A DNA stretch of 64,000 bases from Streptomyces endophytica (lineage in GTDB: Bacteria > Actinomycetota > Actinomycetes > Streptomycetales > Streptomycetaceae), in NCBI RefSeq assembly GCF_026153355.1, contig NZ_CP110636.1:1612001-1676000 (forward strand). The letters run 5' to 3'. The notes under the pieces are model-generated. The model made no database searches. It was not told the DNA's origin and was given only the letters and a program-made list of their open reading frames with translations. Numbering within the stretch: position 1 is the first letter of the stretch; the number at the start of each line of letters is the position of its first letter. Below, piece by piece: positions 35,416-44,576 of this stretch. A program made the translations under genes and the position numbers.

Positions 35416-37842
35416 ATGTCGCAGATCGAGAAATCGCCGCCGCAGCCGCCCCGCTCCCTTCGAGCGGCCGTTCCTCCCGAGCCCGGCCCCCAGGCAGCCG
35501 AACCCCGGACGAAGCGGACCGGCCGGGCCGCCTGGCTCCGGGACCTCTCCGCCTCGGCCGTCGTGTTCCTGCTCGCCGTCCCGCTGTCGCTCGGCGTCGC
35601 GCTGGCCACCGGGGCCCCGCTCCAGGCCGGACTGATCGCCGCGGTCGTCGGCGGCATCGTCGCCGGTCTGCTCGGCGGCGCGCCCCTCCAGGTGAGCGGC
35701 GCCGCCACCGGCCTCCTAGTGGTCACCACCGACCTCGTCCAGCGCTACGGCTGGCGGGCCACCTGCGCGATCACGGTCCTGGCCGGCCTGACCCAACTCG
35801 CCCTGGGCGCCCTGCGGGTGGCCCGGGCCACGCTGGCCGTCAGCCCGGCGATCGTGCACGGCATGCTGGCCGGCATCGGCACCACCATCGCCATCGGGCA
35901 GCTCCATGTGGTGCTCGGCGGCCGGCCCGACAGTTCGGCGCTCGACAACATCGCTGCCCTCCCCGGCCAGCTGGCGCATCCGCACCCCACCGCGCTGCTG
36001 ATCGGCGCCGTCACCGTGGCCGTACTCGCCGGCTGGGGGCGGCTGCCGGGCCGCGCCGGGCGGTGGGCACGGGCGCTGCCGGCGCCGCTGGTCGCGGTGG
36101 CCGCCGCGACCGCGGTCGGCGCGGGGTCGGCGGTGCCGCGTGTGGCGCTGCCGTCCTGGCAGGTGCCCACGCTCCCGACGCTGCCGGAGGCGTCCGTTCC
36201 GGCCCTGGCCGCCGCGGTGCTGACCGTCACCTTCGTCGCCAGTATGGAGTCGCTGCTGTCCGCCGTGGCCGTGGACCGGCTCGCCGCCGAGCGGTCCGAG
36301 GCTCCCACCGGCCGCCTCCGGCTCAACCGCGAACTGGCCGCCCAGGGAGCGGCCAACACCGTCTCCGGCCTGCTCGGCGGCCTGCCCGTCTCCGGCGGCG
36401 CGATCCGCGGCTCGGCCAACGTGCGGGCCGGCGCCGCCACCCGCCGCGCCACCGTGCTGCACGGCGTGTGGGTGCTGCTGTGCGCCGGCCTGGCGGCGGC
36501 CGCCCTGGAGCTCATCCCGCTCGCCGCACTGGCCGCCCTGGTGATGGTGGTCGGCGTACGGATGGTGAGCTTTGCGCACATCCGGCACGTACAGCGGCAC
36601 CGCGAATTCCCGGTCTACGCCGCCACCTTGGGCGGGGTGGTCCTGCTCGGCGTCCTCCAGGGCGTGCTGACCGGCATCGCCGTCGCGGCCTTCCTGGCAC
36701 TGCGCCGGCTGACCCACACGCGCGTCACCGTCACGAAGGAGGGCGAGGGCTACCGGGTGCGCATCAGCGGCCAGTTGACGTTCCTGGCGGTGCCGCGGCT
36801 GACCCGGGCGCTGGCGCTGGTCCCGGCCCACACCGATGTCGTCATCGAACTCCGCGGCTCCTTCATGGACCACGCCGCCTACGAGGCGCTGCAGTCCTGG
36901 TCGGCGGCCCATCGGGCACACGGTGGCTGGGTGACCCTCGGCGGCCGCTCGGCCCGGCCGGTCGCCGAGCCGGCCGACGCGCACTCCTGCCGGCCGTGGA
37001 CACCGTGGCGCCACCACGAGTGCACCCGGCCCGGCCCGGACCAGGACCCGGCTCCGGAGAGCGGCAGCCAACTGCTGGGCGGGATCAGCGCGTTCCAGCG
37101 CCATACGGCCCCGCTGGTGCGCGAGGAGCTGGCGCGGCTGGCGCGCGAGGGCCAGCGGCCCACCCAGCTGTTCCTGACCTGCGCCGACTCCCGGCTGGTC
37201 ACGAGCATGATCACCGCCAGCGGCCCGGGCGACCTGTTCACCGTGCGCAACGTCGGCAATCTGGTGCCCCCGCCCGGCTCGGACGCCTCGTGCGACTCCG
37301 TGGGCGCGGCGATCGAGTACGCGGTCGAGGTCCTGCGGGTCGGCTCGATCACGGTGTGCGGGCATTCCGGATGCGGCGCCATGGGAGCCCTGCTGAATGC
37401 CGCGGCACCCGAGGACGGCGAGCCGACCCCGCTCTCCCGCTGGCTGCGGCACGGCCTGCCGAGCCTGGCCCGGATGCAGCGCATCGGACGGCTGGGCCGG
37501 GGCGAAGTCGCGCTGTGCGGCCGTCCGGTGAGCGACGATCAGGAGCGGCTGGCACTCGTCAACGTCCGGCAGCAGCTCGACCACCTCAGGGCGCACGCCT
37601 GCGTGGCGCGCCGGGTGGCGGAGGGAACACTCACCCTGCACGGGATGTACTTCCACGTCGGCGAGGCCCAGGCGTACGTGCTCGACGAGGCCACCGGGCG
37701 GTTCCGCGCGGTCCGCGGCGAGGCGTCCCCGGTCAGGCCTGACCTGCACGGCAGCCCGCTCGGCAGCACGGAACCGACTGGCCGTCAACAGGTCTACACC
37801 ACTTTTTGTCCACAGCCCTTGTCAGGGGCCGGTGCGGGCTGA
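35416..37842 (+). CDS. SulP transporter fused to beta-carbonic anhydrase
   Basis: 808 residues. Residues about 40-430 form the SulP membrane domain (SASAVVFLLAVPLSLGVALA, ATGLLVVTTDLV, and later VFVASMESLL-like helices). About 445-535 is a STAS domain (SGQLTFLAVPRLTRALALVP, VVIELRGSFMDHAAYEALQS). From about 550 it is a beta-class carbonic anhydrase: zinc ligands C589 (with D591 and R593 in CADSR), H650 and C653 (HSGC). The fusion implies bicarbonate uptake coupled to CO2/HCO3- interconversion. Start ATG 35416 follows GGAGGAGACGGGA. All catalytic residues are present and the frame is intact. Confidence 0.95.
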   Translation: MSQIEKSPPQPPRSLRAAVPPEPGPQAAEPRTKRTGRAAWLRDLSASAVVFLLAVPLSLGVALATGAPLQAGLIAAVVGGIVAGLLGGAPLQVSGAATGLLVVTTDLVQRYGWRATCAITVLAGLTQLALGALRVARATLAVSPAIVHGMLAGIGTTIAIGQLHVVLGGRPDSSALDNIAALPGQLAHPHPTALLIGAVTVAVLAGWGRLPGRAGRWARALPAPLVAVAAATAVGAGSAVPRVALPSWQVPTLPTLPEASVPALAAAVLTVTFVASMESLLSAVAVDRLAAERSEAPTGRLRLNRELAAQGAANTVSGLLGGLPVSGGAIRGSANVRAGAATRRATVLHGVWVLLCAGLAAAALELIPLAALAALVMVVGVRMVSFAHIRHVQRHREFPVYAATLGGVVLLGVLQGVLTGIAVAAFLALRRLTHTRVTVTKEGEGYRVRISGQLTFLAVPRLTRALALVPAHTDVVIELRGSFMDHAAYEALQSWSAAHRAHGGWVTLGGRSARPVAEPADAHSCRPWTPWRHHECTRPGPDQDPAPESGSQLLGGISAFQRHTAPLVREELARLAREGQRPTQLFLTCADSRLVTSMITASGPGDLFTVRNVGNLVPPPGSDASCDSVGAAIEYAVEVLRVGSITVCGHSGCGAMGALLNAAAPEDGEPTPLSRWLRHGLPSLARMQRIGRLGRGEVALCGRPVSDDQERLALVNVRQQLDHLRAHACVARRVAEGTLTLHGMYFHVGEAQAYVLDEATGRFRAVRGEASPVRPDLHGSPLGSTEPTGRQQVYTTFCPQPLSGAGAG
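37806..37814 (+). promoter_or_regulatory. DnaA-box match
   Basis: A perfect TTGTCCACA inside the last codons of the SulP fusion gene, about 80 bp before the acs start. Confidence 0.35.
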
Positions 37843-37891
37843 TGAGCTATGGCCTGGGACACATCGGACACCCCTGTGATTGGGAGAAGTC

Positions 37892-39856
37892 GTGAGCAAC
37901 GAAAGCCTGGCCAACCTGCTCAAAGAGGAACGGCGGTTCGCACCACCCGCCGAGCTGGCCGCGCACGCCAACGTCACGGCTGCCGCGTACGAACAGGGCG
38001 CGGCGGACCGGCTGGGCTTCTGGGCCGAGCAGGCCCGTCGCCTGTCCTGGGAGACCGAGCCCACCCAGACCCTCGACTGGTCCAACCCGCCCTTCGCGAA
38101 GTGGTTCGCCGACGGCAAGCTGAACGTCGCCTACAACTGCGTCGACCGCCATGTGGAGAACGGCCTGGGCGACCGGGTCGCCATCCACTTCGAGGGCGAG
38201 CCGGGCGACAGCCGCTCGCTGACCTACGCCGAGCTGCAGCGCGAGGTCTCCAAGGCCGCCCACGCCCTCACCGAGCTGGGCGTGCGGGCCGGCGACCGGG
38301 TCGCCATCTACCTGCCGATGATCCCGGAGACGGTCGTCGCCATGCTGGCCTGCGCCCGCCTGGGCGCGCCGCATTCGGTCGTCTTCGGCGGCTTCTCCGC
38401 GGACGCGCTGGCGACCCGGATCAACGACGCCGACGCCCGCGTGGTGATCACCGCCGACGGCGGCTACCGCCGCGGCAAGGCGTCCGCCCTCAAGCCGGCC
38501 GTCGACGAGGCCCTGACCAGGCCCGGCACGGAGAACGTCCGCAGCGTGCTCGTGGTGCGCCGTACGGGCCAGGAGGACATCGCCTGGCACGAGGGCCGCG
38601 ACGTGTGGTGGCACGACATCGTCGACCGGCAGAGCGAGACGCACACCCCCGAGGCGTTCGACGCCGAGCACCCGCTCTTCATCCTCTACACCTCCGGGAC
38701 GACGGGTAAGCCCAAGGGCATCCTGCACACCACCGGCGGCTACCTCACCCAGGTGTCGTACACCCACCACGCCGTCTTCGACCTGAAGCCGGAGTCGGAC
38801 GTCTACTGGTGCACCGCCGACGTCGGCTGGGTGACGGGCCACTCGTACATCGTCTACGGCCCGCTCGCCAACGGCGCGACCGAGGTGCTCTACGAGGGCA
38901 CCCCGGACACCCCGCACCAGGGCCGCTGGTGGGAGATCGTCCAGAAGTACGGCGTGACGATCCTCTACACCGCGCCGACCGCGATCCGGGCGTGCATGAA
39001 GTGGGGCGACGACATCCCGGCGAAGTTCGACCTGTCGTCGCTGCGCGTCCTGGGTTCGGTTGGTGAGCCGATCAACCCCGAGGCGTGGATCTGGTACCGC
39101 AAGCACATCGGCGCGGACTCGGCACCGATCGTGGACACCTGGTGGCAGACCGAGACCGGCGCGATGATGCTCAGCCCGCTGCCGGGCGTCACGGCGACCA
39201 AGCCCGGCTCCGCGCAGCTGCCGCTGCCCGGCATCTCGGCGACCGTCGTGGACGACGACGCCAACGAGGTCCCCGACGGCGCCGGCGGCTACCTCGTCCT
39301 GACCGAGCCGTGGCCGTCCATGCTGCGCACGATCTGGGGCGACGACCAGCGCTACCTCGACACGTACTGGTCCCGCTTCGAGGGCAAGTACTTCGCCGGC
39401 GACGGCGCGAAGAAGGACGAGGACGGCGACATCTGGCTGCTCGGCCGGGTCGACGACGTGATGCTGGTCTCCGGGCACAACATCTCCACCACCGAGGTCG
39501 AGTCCGCGCTGGTCTCGCACCCGAAGGTGGCCGAGGCCGCGGTCGTCGGCGCCACCGACCCGCAGACCACCCAGGCCATCTGCGCCTTCGTCATCCTGCG
39601 CGGCAGCGCGGCGGAGGACGAGGGGCTGGTCGAGGAGCTGCGCGCCCATGTCGCCCAGCAGCTCGGCCCGATCGCCAAGCCCAAGCGGATCCTGCCGGTG
39701 GCGGAGCTGCCCAAGACCCGCTCCGGCAAGATCATGCGGCGGCTGCTGCGTGACGTCGCCGAGAACCGCGACCTCGGGGACGTCTCGACGCTCACCGACT
39801 CCTCGGTGATGGACCTGATCCAGGCGAAGCTGCCGAGCGCGGCCTCCGAGGACTGA
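37892..39856 (+). CDS. acs: Acetyl-CoA synthetase
   Basis: Makes acetyl-CoA from acetate, ATP and CoA through an acetyl-adenylate. 654 residues, full family length. The adenylation motif is FILYTSGTTGKPKGILHTTG, with WWQTETGAMM, the hinge/ATP region YFAGDGAKKDEDGDIWLLGR, and the C-terminal PKTRSGKIMRR, whose Lys is the known acetylation-regulated residue. GTG 37892 lies 3 nt after GGGAGAAG. It is followed by a strong terminator, so it is probably monocistronic. Confidence 0.97.
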   Translation: MSNESLANLLKEERRFAPPAELAAHANVTAAAYEQGAADRLGFWAEQARRLSWETEPTQTLDWSNPPFAKWFADGKLNVAYNCVDRHVENGLGDRVAIHFEGEPGDSRSLTYAELQREVSKAAHALTELGVRAGDRVAIYLPMIPETVVAMLACARLGAPHSVVFGGFSADALATRINDADARVVITADGGYRRGKASALKPAVDEALTRPGTENVRSVLVVRRTGQEDIAWHEGRDVWWHDIVDRQSETHTPEAFDAEHPLFILYTSGTTGKPKGILHTTGGYLTQVSYTHHAVFDLKPESDVYWCTADVGWVTGHSYIVYGPLANGATEVLYEGTPDTPHQGRWWEIVQKYGVTILYTAPTAIRACMKWGDDIPAKFDLSSLRVLGSVGEPINPEAWIWYRKHIGADSAPIVDTWWQTETGAMMLSPLPGVTATKPGSAQLPLPGISATVVDDDANEVPDGAGGYLVLTEPWPSMLRTIWGDDQRYLDTYWSRFEGKYFAGDGAKKDEDGDIWLLGRVDDVMLVSGHNISTTEVESALVSHPKVAEAAVVGATDPQTTQAICAFVILRGSAAEDEGLVEELRAHVAQQLGPIAKPKRILPVAELPKTRSGKIMRRLLRDVAENRDLGDVSTLTDSSVMDLIQAKLPSAASED

Positions 39857-39871
39857 GCCGGACCGTTCGCG

Positions 39872-39909
39872 GAGGGGGCACCGGGCCGGCAGCGGCCCGG
39901 TGCCCCCTC
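39872..39909 (+). terminator. Terminator after acs
   Basis: Seventeen-base perfect arms (GAGGGGGCACCGGGCCG and complement) around a GCAG tetraloop, 16 bp past the stop. No T-tract, as is common in Streptomyces. Confidence 0.8.
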
Positions 39910-40123
39910 GCGCGTACGGCAACATCCCCCGGCACTCGGCCCTCCGCCCCGGCGGCCACCCGCCCGAATTGCCCGTAAAGTGAGGCCACCGAGTACTCCC
40001 TCGCACCCGCCCGGTACAGTGGGAAGGGCGTCAATGACGCGCTAAGAAACTCTGGGTGCGCCGGGAAGTCTGGTCGGCAACTGACACAGCCGTACACAGC
40101 TGCCGAAGGCCGGAGGTCACCGC

Positions 40124-41521
40124 GTGAGCGCGCCCACGAGCAACCGCCGTTCCATATTCCTCGGGCGGATGTCCCTGCCCGAGCGGAATTTCGTCGCCGA
40201 AGCACTGCGCGCCGAGACCGTCGGCGGGGTCCTCCTCCTCGTCGCCGCCGTGGCCGCGCTGATCTGGGCGAACACCCTCAGCGGAAGCTACGAGGCGGTC
40301 CGCGACTTCCACCTCGGCCCGGCCTCCCTCGGCCTCGACCTCTCGCTCCAGCACTGGTCCGCCAACGGCCTGCTGGCCGTCTTCTTCTTCGTCGCCGGCA
40401 TCGAGCTCAAGCGCGAACTGGTCGCCGGTGAACTGCGCGACCCCAAGGCCGCCGCGCTCCCCGTCATCGCCGCCCTCTGCGGCATGGTGACCCCCGCGCT
40501 CGTCTACGTCGCCGTGACCGTCCTGGGCGGCGGCTCGCTGCAGGGCTGGGCCGTCCCCACCGCCACCGACATCGCCTTCGCGCTCGCCGTCCTCGCCGTG
40601 ATCGGCACCTCGCTGCCCTCCGCGCTGCGCGCCTTCCTGCTCACCCTCGCCGTCGTCGACGACCTCTTCGCGATCCTGATCATCGCGGTCTTCTTCACCT
40701 CGACGATCAACTTCCTGGCGCTCGGCTTCGCCGCCGTCGGCCTGGCGGTCTTCTACCTGCTGCTGCGCAAGGGCGTCCGCGGCTGGTACGTCTACGTGCC
40801 CCTCGGCGTGGTCATCTGGGCGCTGATGGAGAACAGCGGGGTGCACGCCACCATCGCGGGCGTCGCCATGGGCCTGATGCTGCGCTGCCACCGCCGCGAC
40901 GGCGAGACCCGGTCCCCCGGCGAGCACATCGAGCACCTGGTCCGCCCGCTGTCGGCCGGGCTGGCGGTGCCGCTGTTCGCCCTGTTCTCCGCGGGGGTGT
41001 CGCTTTCCGGCGGCGCCGTCCACGAGGTCTTCACCCGCCCGGAGACGCTCGGTGTCGTCCTCGGCCTGATAGTGGGCAAGGCGCTGGGCATCTTTGGCGG
41101 TACGTGGTGCACCGCCCGCTTCACCCGGGCCGAGCTGAACCCCGACCTCAAGTGGCCGGACGTCTTCGCGGTCGCCTCGCTGGCCGGGATCGGCTTCACC
41201 GTCTCCCTGCTGATCGGCGAGCTCGCCTTCGCCGGCGATGCCGCACTGACCGCCGAGATCAAGGCATCGGTGCTGGTCGGCTCGCTGCTCGCGGCCGTCT
41301 TCGCGGGCGTCCTGCTCAAGATCCGCAACGCGAAGTACAAGAAGCTGACCGAGGACGAGGAGCGGGACGAGGACCAGGACGGCATCCCCGACGTCTACGA
41401 GCTCGACAAACCGGAATATCACCTTCGGATGGCGGCGATCCACGAGGCAAAGGCCGCCGAACACCGGCGGCTTGCCGAAGTGGCCTCCGGCACGCACGCC
41501 GGAGACGATGGTCCGGCATGA
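40124..41521 (+). CDS. nhaA: Na+/H+ antiporter NhaA with EF-hand-like C-terminal loop
   Basis: Exchanges cytoplasmic Na+ for external H+. 465 residues with about 12 helices; AVPTATDIAFALAVLAVIG and LLTLAVVDDLFAILIIAVFF carry the conserved Asp residues of the ion site. The hydrophilic tail from about 400 is longer than in E. coli NhaA (388 residues). It includes D415-E-D-Q-D-G-I-P-D-V-Y-E426, spaced like a calcium-binding DxDxDG loop with Glu at position 12. GTG 40124 is preceded by GGAGG. Confidence 0.95.
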   Translation: MSAPTSNRRSIFLGRMSLPERNFVAEALRAETVGGVLLLVAAVAALIWANTLSGSYEAVRDFHLGPASLGLDLSLQHWSANGLLAVFFFVAGIELKRELVAGELRDPKAAALPVIAALCGMVTPALVYVAVTVLGGGSLQGWAVPTATDIAFALAVLAVIGTSLPSALRAFLLTLAVVDDLFAILIIAVFFTSTINFLALGFAAVGLAVFYLLLRKGVRGWYVYVPLGVVIWALMENSGVHATIAGVAMGLMLRCHRRDGETRSPGEHIEHLVRPLSAGLAVPLFALFSAGVSLSGGAVHEVFTRPETLGVVLGLIVGKALGIFGGTWCTARFTRAELNPDLKWPDVFAVASLAGIGFTVSLLIGELAFAGDAALTAEIKASVLVGSLLAAVFAGVLLKIRNAKYKKLTEDEERDEDQDGIPDVYELDKPEYHLRMAAIHEAKAAEHRRLAEVASGTHAGDDGPA

Positions 41522-41565
41522 TCTGAGAGGCTTTGCATCCGGTTGACGAGATGAGGGAGACGGCG

Positions 41566-42024
41566 ATGAGCGCAGCCGACACAGGCGCGGACCGCAGCCT
41601 CGGACAGCTGGTGGCCTCGGCCACCGCCGAGATGTCCGCACTGGTGCACGACGAGATCGCGCTGGCCAAGGCGGAGCTGCGGCAGGACGCCAAGCGGGCC
41701 GGCATCGGCAGCGCCGCGTTCATGGTGGCCGGCGCACTGGCGCTGTTCGCGCTGCCGGTGCTCAGCTTCGCGGCGGCGTACGGCATCCACAACCTCGGCC
41801 TGGGGCTCGCCTGGTCCTTCCTGATCGTGGGCGGCGCCTTCCTGGTCCTCGCCGGTCTGCTGGCCCTCATCGCCATGGCCAAGATCAAGAAGATCAAGAA
41901 GCCGGAGAAGTCGATCAACTCCGCCAGGGAGACCGCGGCCGTGCTGCAGAACGCCAAGCCGCACCCGCGCATCGAGACCAAGGACCATCCGGTCCTGGAG
42001 TCTGTGACACGCTCATCGGTATGA
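41566..42024 (+). CDS. Phage-holin-like (DUF1469/Holin-X) membrane protein
   Basis: 152 residues. An amphipathic N-terminal region (SLGQLVASATAEMSALVHDE, AKAELRQDAKRAGIG) precedes two membrane helices (AAFMVAGALALFALPVLSFA, AWSFLIVGGAFLVLAGLLAL) and a Lys-rich tail (AKIKKIKKPEK). Typical of actinobacterial holin-X proteins, whose role is not established. ATG 41566 has GAGGGAGAC upstream. Its last codon overlaps the next start (ATGA), and nhaA ends 45 bp before, suggesting one transcript. Confidence 0.85.
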   Translation: MSAADTGADRSLGQLVASATAEMSALVHDEIALAKAELRQDAKRAGIGSAAFMVAGALALFALPVLSFAAAYGIHNLGLGLAWSFLIVGGAFLVLAGLLALIAMAKIKKIKKPEKSINSARETAAVLQNAKPHPRIETKDHPVLESVTRSSV

Positions 42025-42959
42025 CAGCCCCTGACAGCACCGCCTCGGTCGTCCGCCTGGACGTCCCCGGCGACAGAGAGGTGACGCACCGCGACGTCGC
42101 GGCGAACGGCGCGCGCTTCCACATCGCCGAGATGGGCGACGGCCCGCTGGTGCTCCTGCTGCACGGCTTCCCGCAGTTCTGGTGGACCTGGCGGCAGCAG
42201 CTCCCGGCGCTCGCCGACGCGGGCTTCCGCGCGGTCGCGATGGACCTGCGCGGCGTCGGCGGCAGCGACCGCACGCCGCGCGGCTACGACCCGGCGAACC
42301 TCGCGCTGGACGTCACCGGCGTCATACGGTCCCTGGGCGAACCGGACGCCGCGCTCGTCGGGCACGACCTCGGCGGCTATCTCGCCTGGACCGCGGCGGT
42401 GATGCGGCCCAAACTGGTGCGCCGGCTCGCGGTGGCCTCGATGCCGCACCCGCGGCGCTGGCGCGCGGCGATGCTCGCCGACGTCCGCCAGAGCGCCCGG
42501 AGTTCGCACATCTGGAGCTTCCAGCGGCCCTGGCTGCCGGAGCGGCGGCTGACCGCGGACGACGCGGCGCTGGTCGGCCGGATGATCCGGGACTGGTCCG
42601 GCCCCCAACTCCCCGACGACGAGGCCGTCGAGGTCTACCGGCGGGCGATGAGCATCCCGTCGACCGCGCACTGCTCGATCGAGCCGTACCGCTGGATGGT
42701 GCGGTCGCTGGCGCGCCCCGACGGCATCCAGTTCAACCGCCGGATGAAGCTGCCGGTCCGGGTCCCGACCCTGCATCTGCACGGGTCGCTGGACCCGGTG
42801 ATGCGCACCCGCAGCGCGGCCGGTTCCGGCGAGTACGTCGAAGCCCCGTACCGCTGGCGGCTGTTCGACGGCCTCGGGCACTTTCCGCACGAGGAGGACC
42901 CGGTGGCGTTCTCCACCGAGCTGATCAACTGGCTGAAGGACCCGGAACCGGACCGCTGA
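42021..42959 (+). CDS. Alpha/beta hydrolase, epoxide-hydrolase-like
   Basis: 312 residues. Oxyanion region LLLHGFPQFWWTWRQQLPAL, nucleophile elbow LVGHDLGGYLAW with Asp as nucleophile, lid helices rich in Arg, the acid in HGSLDPVMR, and His in GLGHFPHEEDP. Asp at the elbow and HGFPxxW are the epoxide hydrolase/haloalkane dehalogenase type; the lid tyrosines are not obvious, so the substrate is left open. Coupled to the holin-like gene by a 4-bp overlap. Confidence 0.88.
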   Translation: MTAPDSTASVVRLDVPGDREVTHRDVAANGARFHIAEMGDGPLVLLLHGFPQFWWTWRQQLPALADAGFRAVAMDLRGVGGSDRTPRGYDPANLALDVTGVIRSLGEPDAALVGHDLGGYLAWTAAVMRPKLVRRLAVASMPHPRRWRAAMLADVRQSARSSHIWSFQRPWLPERRLTADDAALVGRMIRDWSGPQLPDDEAVEVYRRAMSIPSTAHCSIEPYRWMVRSLARPDGIQFNRRMKLPVRVPTLHLHGSLDPVMRTRSAAGSGEYVEAPYRWRLFDGLGHFPHEEDPVAFSTELINWLKDPEPDR

Positions 42960-43103
42960 CCAGGACGGCGCGTACCGCTCGGCGGAGCGCGCTCACCCGG
43001 CGCTCGAACGTTCGTATGGCGAATGGCGACTTGCCCGGCGCATAGGCCAATTGGCCGTCCCCGAGGCGGTTACGGACCTTGGGCCACGGGCAGAGTCGAG
43101 GGT

Positions 43104-43301
43104 ATGGGCTGGACGCACGACTACCGTGACGTGGCACGCAACCGCCGCAGCAGTGCCGCTGCAGTGGGCACTCAGGACAGGGGCACTCCGGACCTCAGGT
43201 CCGGCGCGTCCCCCGATCCGGCGCATCCGATGGGCATTCCGCGCATCCTGCGCCGCCGGGCGCGCTGGATGAGCGCGCGCCTGCGCCATCCCCGCACCTG
43301 A
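43104..43301 (+). CDS. Small basic hypothetical protein
   Basis: 65 residues beginning MGWTHDYRDVARNRRSSAAA and ending in a highly Arg-rich stretch (RILRRRARWMSARLRH). No family recognised; the basic C-terminus could contact nucleic acid or membrane. The ATG has GGGT rather than a good ribosome site upstream, but the frame is uninterrupted. Confidence 0.55.
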   Translation: MGWTHDYRDVARNRRSSAAAVGTQDRGTPDLRSGASPDPAHPMGIPRILRRRARWMSARLRHPRT

Positions 43302-43363
43302 CCGCACCCCCCGCGCCGGCGACGACAGGGGGCGTACGCCCCCCTGAAGCCCCGTGAGGGCGC

Positions 43364-44563
43364 TCAGATCGCGCAGCCCTGGCTGTCGACCTGCCGCTCG
43401 GCCGTACGCCCGTTGACGATGTCCTGGCGGATCTCGTCGGCGGTCAGCGCGTAGCCGGTGCGCGAGTCGTCCAGCGACTTCGCGAAGACGACGCCGTAGA
43501 CGTCGCCGTTCGGGGTGAGCAGCGGACCGCCGGAGTTGCCCTGCCGGACCGTGGCGTAGAGCGAGTAGACGTCACGGCCGACCGTGCCGCGGTGGTAGAT
43601 GTCCGGGCCGTTCGCCTGGATGCGGCTGCGGATGCGGGCCGCGCGGACGTCGTAGCCGCCGTTCTCCGGGAAGCCGGCCACGATGGCGCTTTTGCCGCTG
43701 CTCGCGTCCGTCTTGGCGAAGTGCAGCGCCGGGGCGTCCAGGGAGGGCACGTCCAGGACGGCGATGTCGCGCCGCCAGTCGAAGAGCACGACCTTCGCGT
43801 CGTACGTCCGGCCCTCGCCGCCCACCTGGACGGTCGGCTCGTTCACCCCGCCGACCACGTGGGCGTTGGTCATCACCCGGTGCCGGCCGAACACGAAACC
43901 GCTGCCTTCGAGGACCTTCCCGCAGCTCGGGGCGGTGCCGACGACCTTGACGATGCTGCGCCTGGCCTGCGCGGCCACCGGGCTGGTGGCCAGCTGGGGG
44001 TCGGGCGCCGGCACGTTGTGGATCGGTTCGTTGGAGAACGGCGTGAAGACCTGCGGGAAGCCGTTCTGCGCGAGCACCGACGAGAAGTCCGCGAACCAGG
44101 TGCTGGCCTGCGGCGGCATCACCCGGGAAACCCCGAGCAGCACCTTGGAGTTACGGACCTCCTTGCCGAGCGTGGGCAGCGACGTCCCGGCCAGCGCCGA
44201 GCCGATCAGCCAGGCCACCAGCAGCATCGCGACGACGTTGACCAGCGCGCCGCCGGTCGCGTCCAGCGCTCTCGCCGGTGACCAGGTGATGTGGCGGCGG
44301 AGCTTGTTGCCCAGGTGGGTGGTGAGCGCCTGGCCCACGGACGCGCACACGATCACGATGGCGACCGCCGCGATGGCCGCGAAGGTACCGGGCGTGGCGT
44401 CGCCGGTGACCTCGTTCCAGATCAAGGGCAGCAGATAGACCGCGATCAGGCCGCCTCCGAGGAAGCCGATCACGGAAAGGATGCCGACGACAAAACCTTG
44501 CCGGTACCCGATGATCGCGAACCACACGGCCGCGACCAGCAGCAGAATGTCCAGGACGTTCAC
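43364..44563 (-). CDS. MarP-type membrane serine protease (CvpA-trypsin)
   Basis: 399 residues. Residues 1-140 are a CvpA-like domain with four helices (NVLDILLLVAAVWFAIIGYR, GILSVIGFLGGGLIAVYLLP). The periplasmic part is a chymotrypsin-fold protease: His235 in VMTNAHVVGG, Asp266 in DIAVLDV, Ser344 in RQGNSGGPLL. This is the acid/oxidative-stress protease arrangement of mycobacterial MarP, in which a disulphide regulates activity (a Cys lies in APSCGKV). GTG 44563 starts directly at the first helix. It follows the NUDIX gene with a 13-bp gap. Confidence 0.93.
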   Translation of the reverse strand: MNVLDILLLVAAVWFAIIGYRQGFVVGILSVIGFLGGGLIAVYLLPLIWNEVTGDATPGTFAAIAAVAIVIVCASVGQALTTHLGNKLRRHITWSPARALDATGGALVNVVAMLLVAWLIGSALAGTSLPTLGKEVRNSKVLLGVSRVMPPQASTWFADFSSVLAQNGFPQVFTPFSNEPIHNVPAPDPQLATSPVAAQARRSIVKVVGTAPSCGKVLEGSGFVFGRHRVMTNAHVVGGVNEPTVQVGGEGRTYDAKVVLFDWRRDIAVLDVPSLDAPALHFAKTDASSGKSAIVAGFPENGGYDVRAARIRSRIQANGPDIYHRGTVGRDVYSLYATVRQGNSGGPLLTPNGDVYGVVFAKSLDDSRTGYALTADEIRQDIVNGRTAERQVDSQGCAI

Positions 44564-44576
44564 GCCGGACACCGTC

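Noticed and set aside
35716..37788. A 690-codon minus-strand frame
   Set aside because: Antisense to the SulP-carbonic anhydrase gene, whose motifs are unambiguous.
31473..37814. A replication origin suggested by DnaA boxes
   Set aside because: Only three scattered boxes, and no dnaA, dnaN or box cluster.
37847..40006. A 719-codon minus-strand frame
   Set aside because: Antisense to acs with no motif of its own.
41566..42024. Prophage remnant because of the holin-like protein
   Set aside because: DUF1469/Holin-X proteins are common chromosomal genes in actinobacteria, and no other phage gene is nearby.
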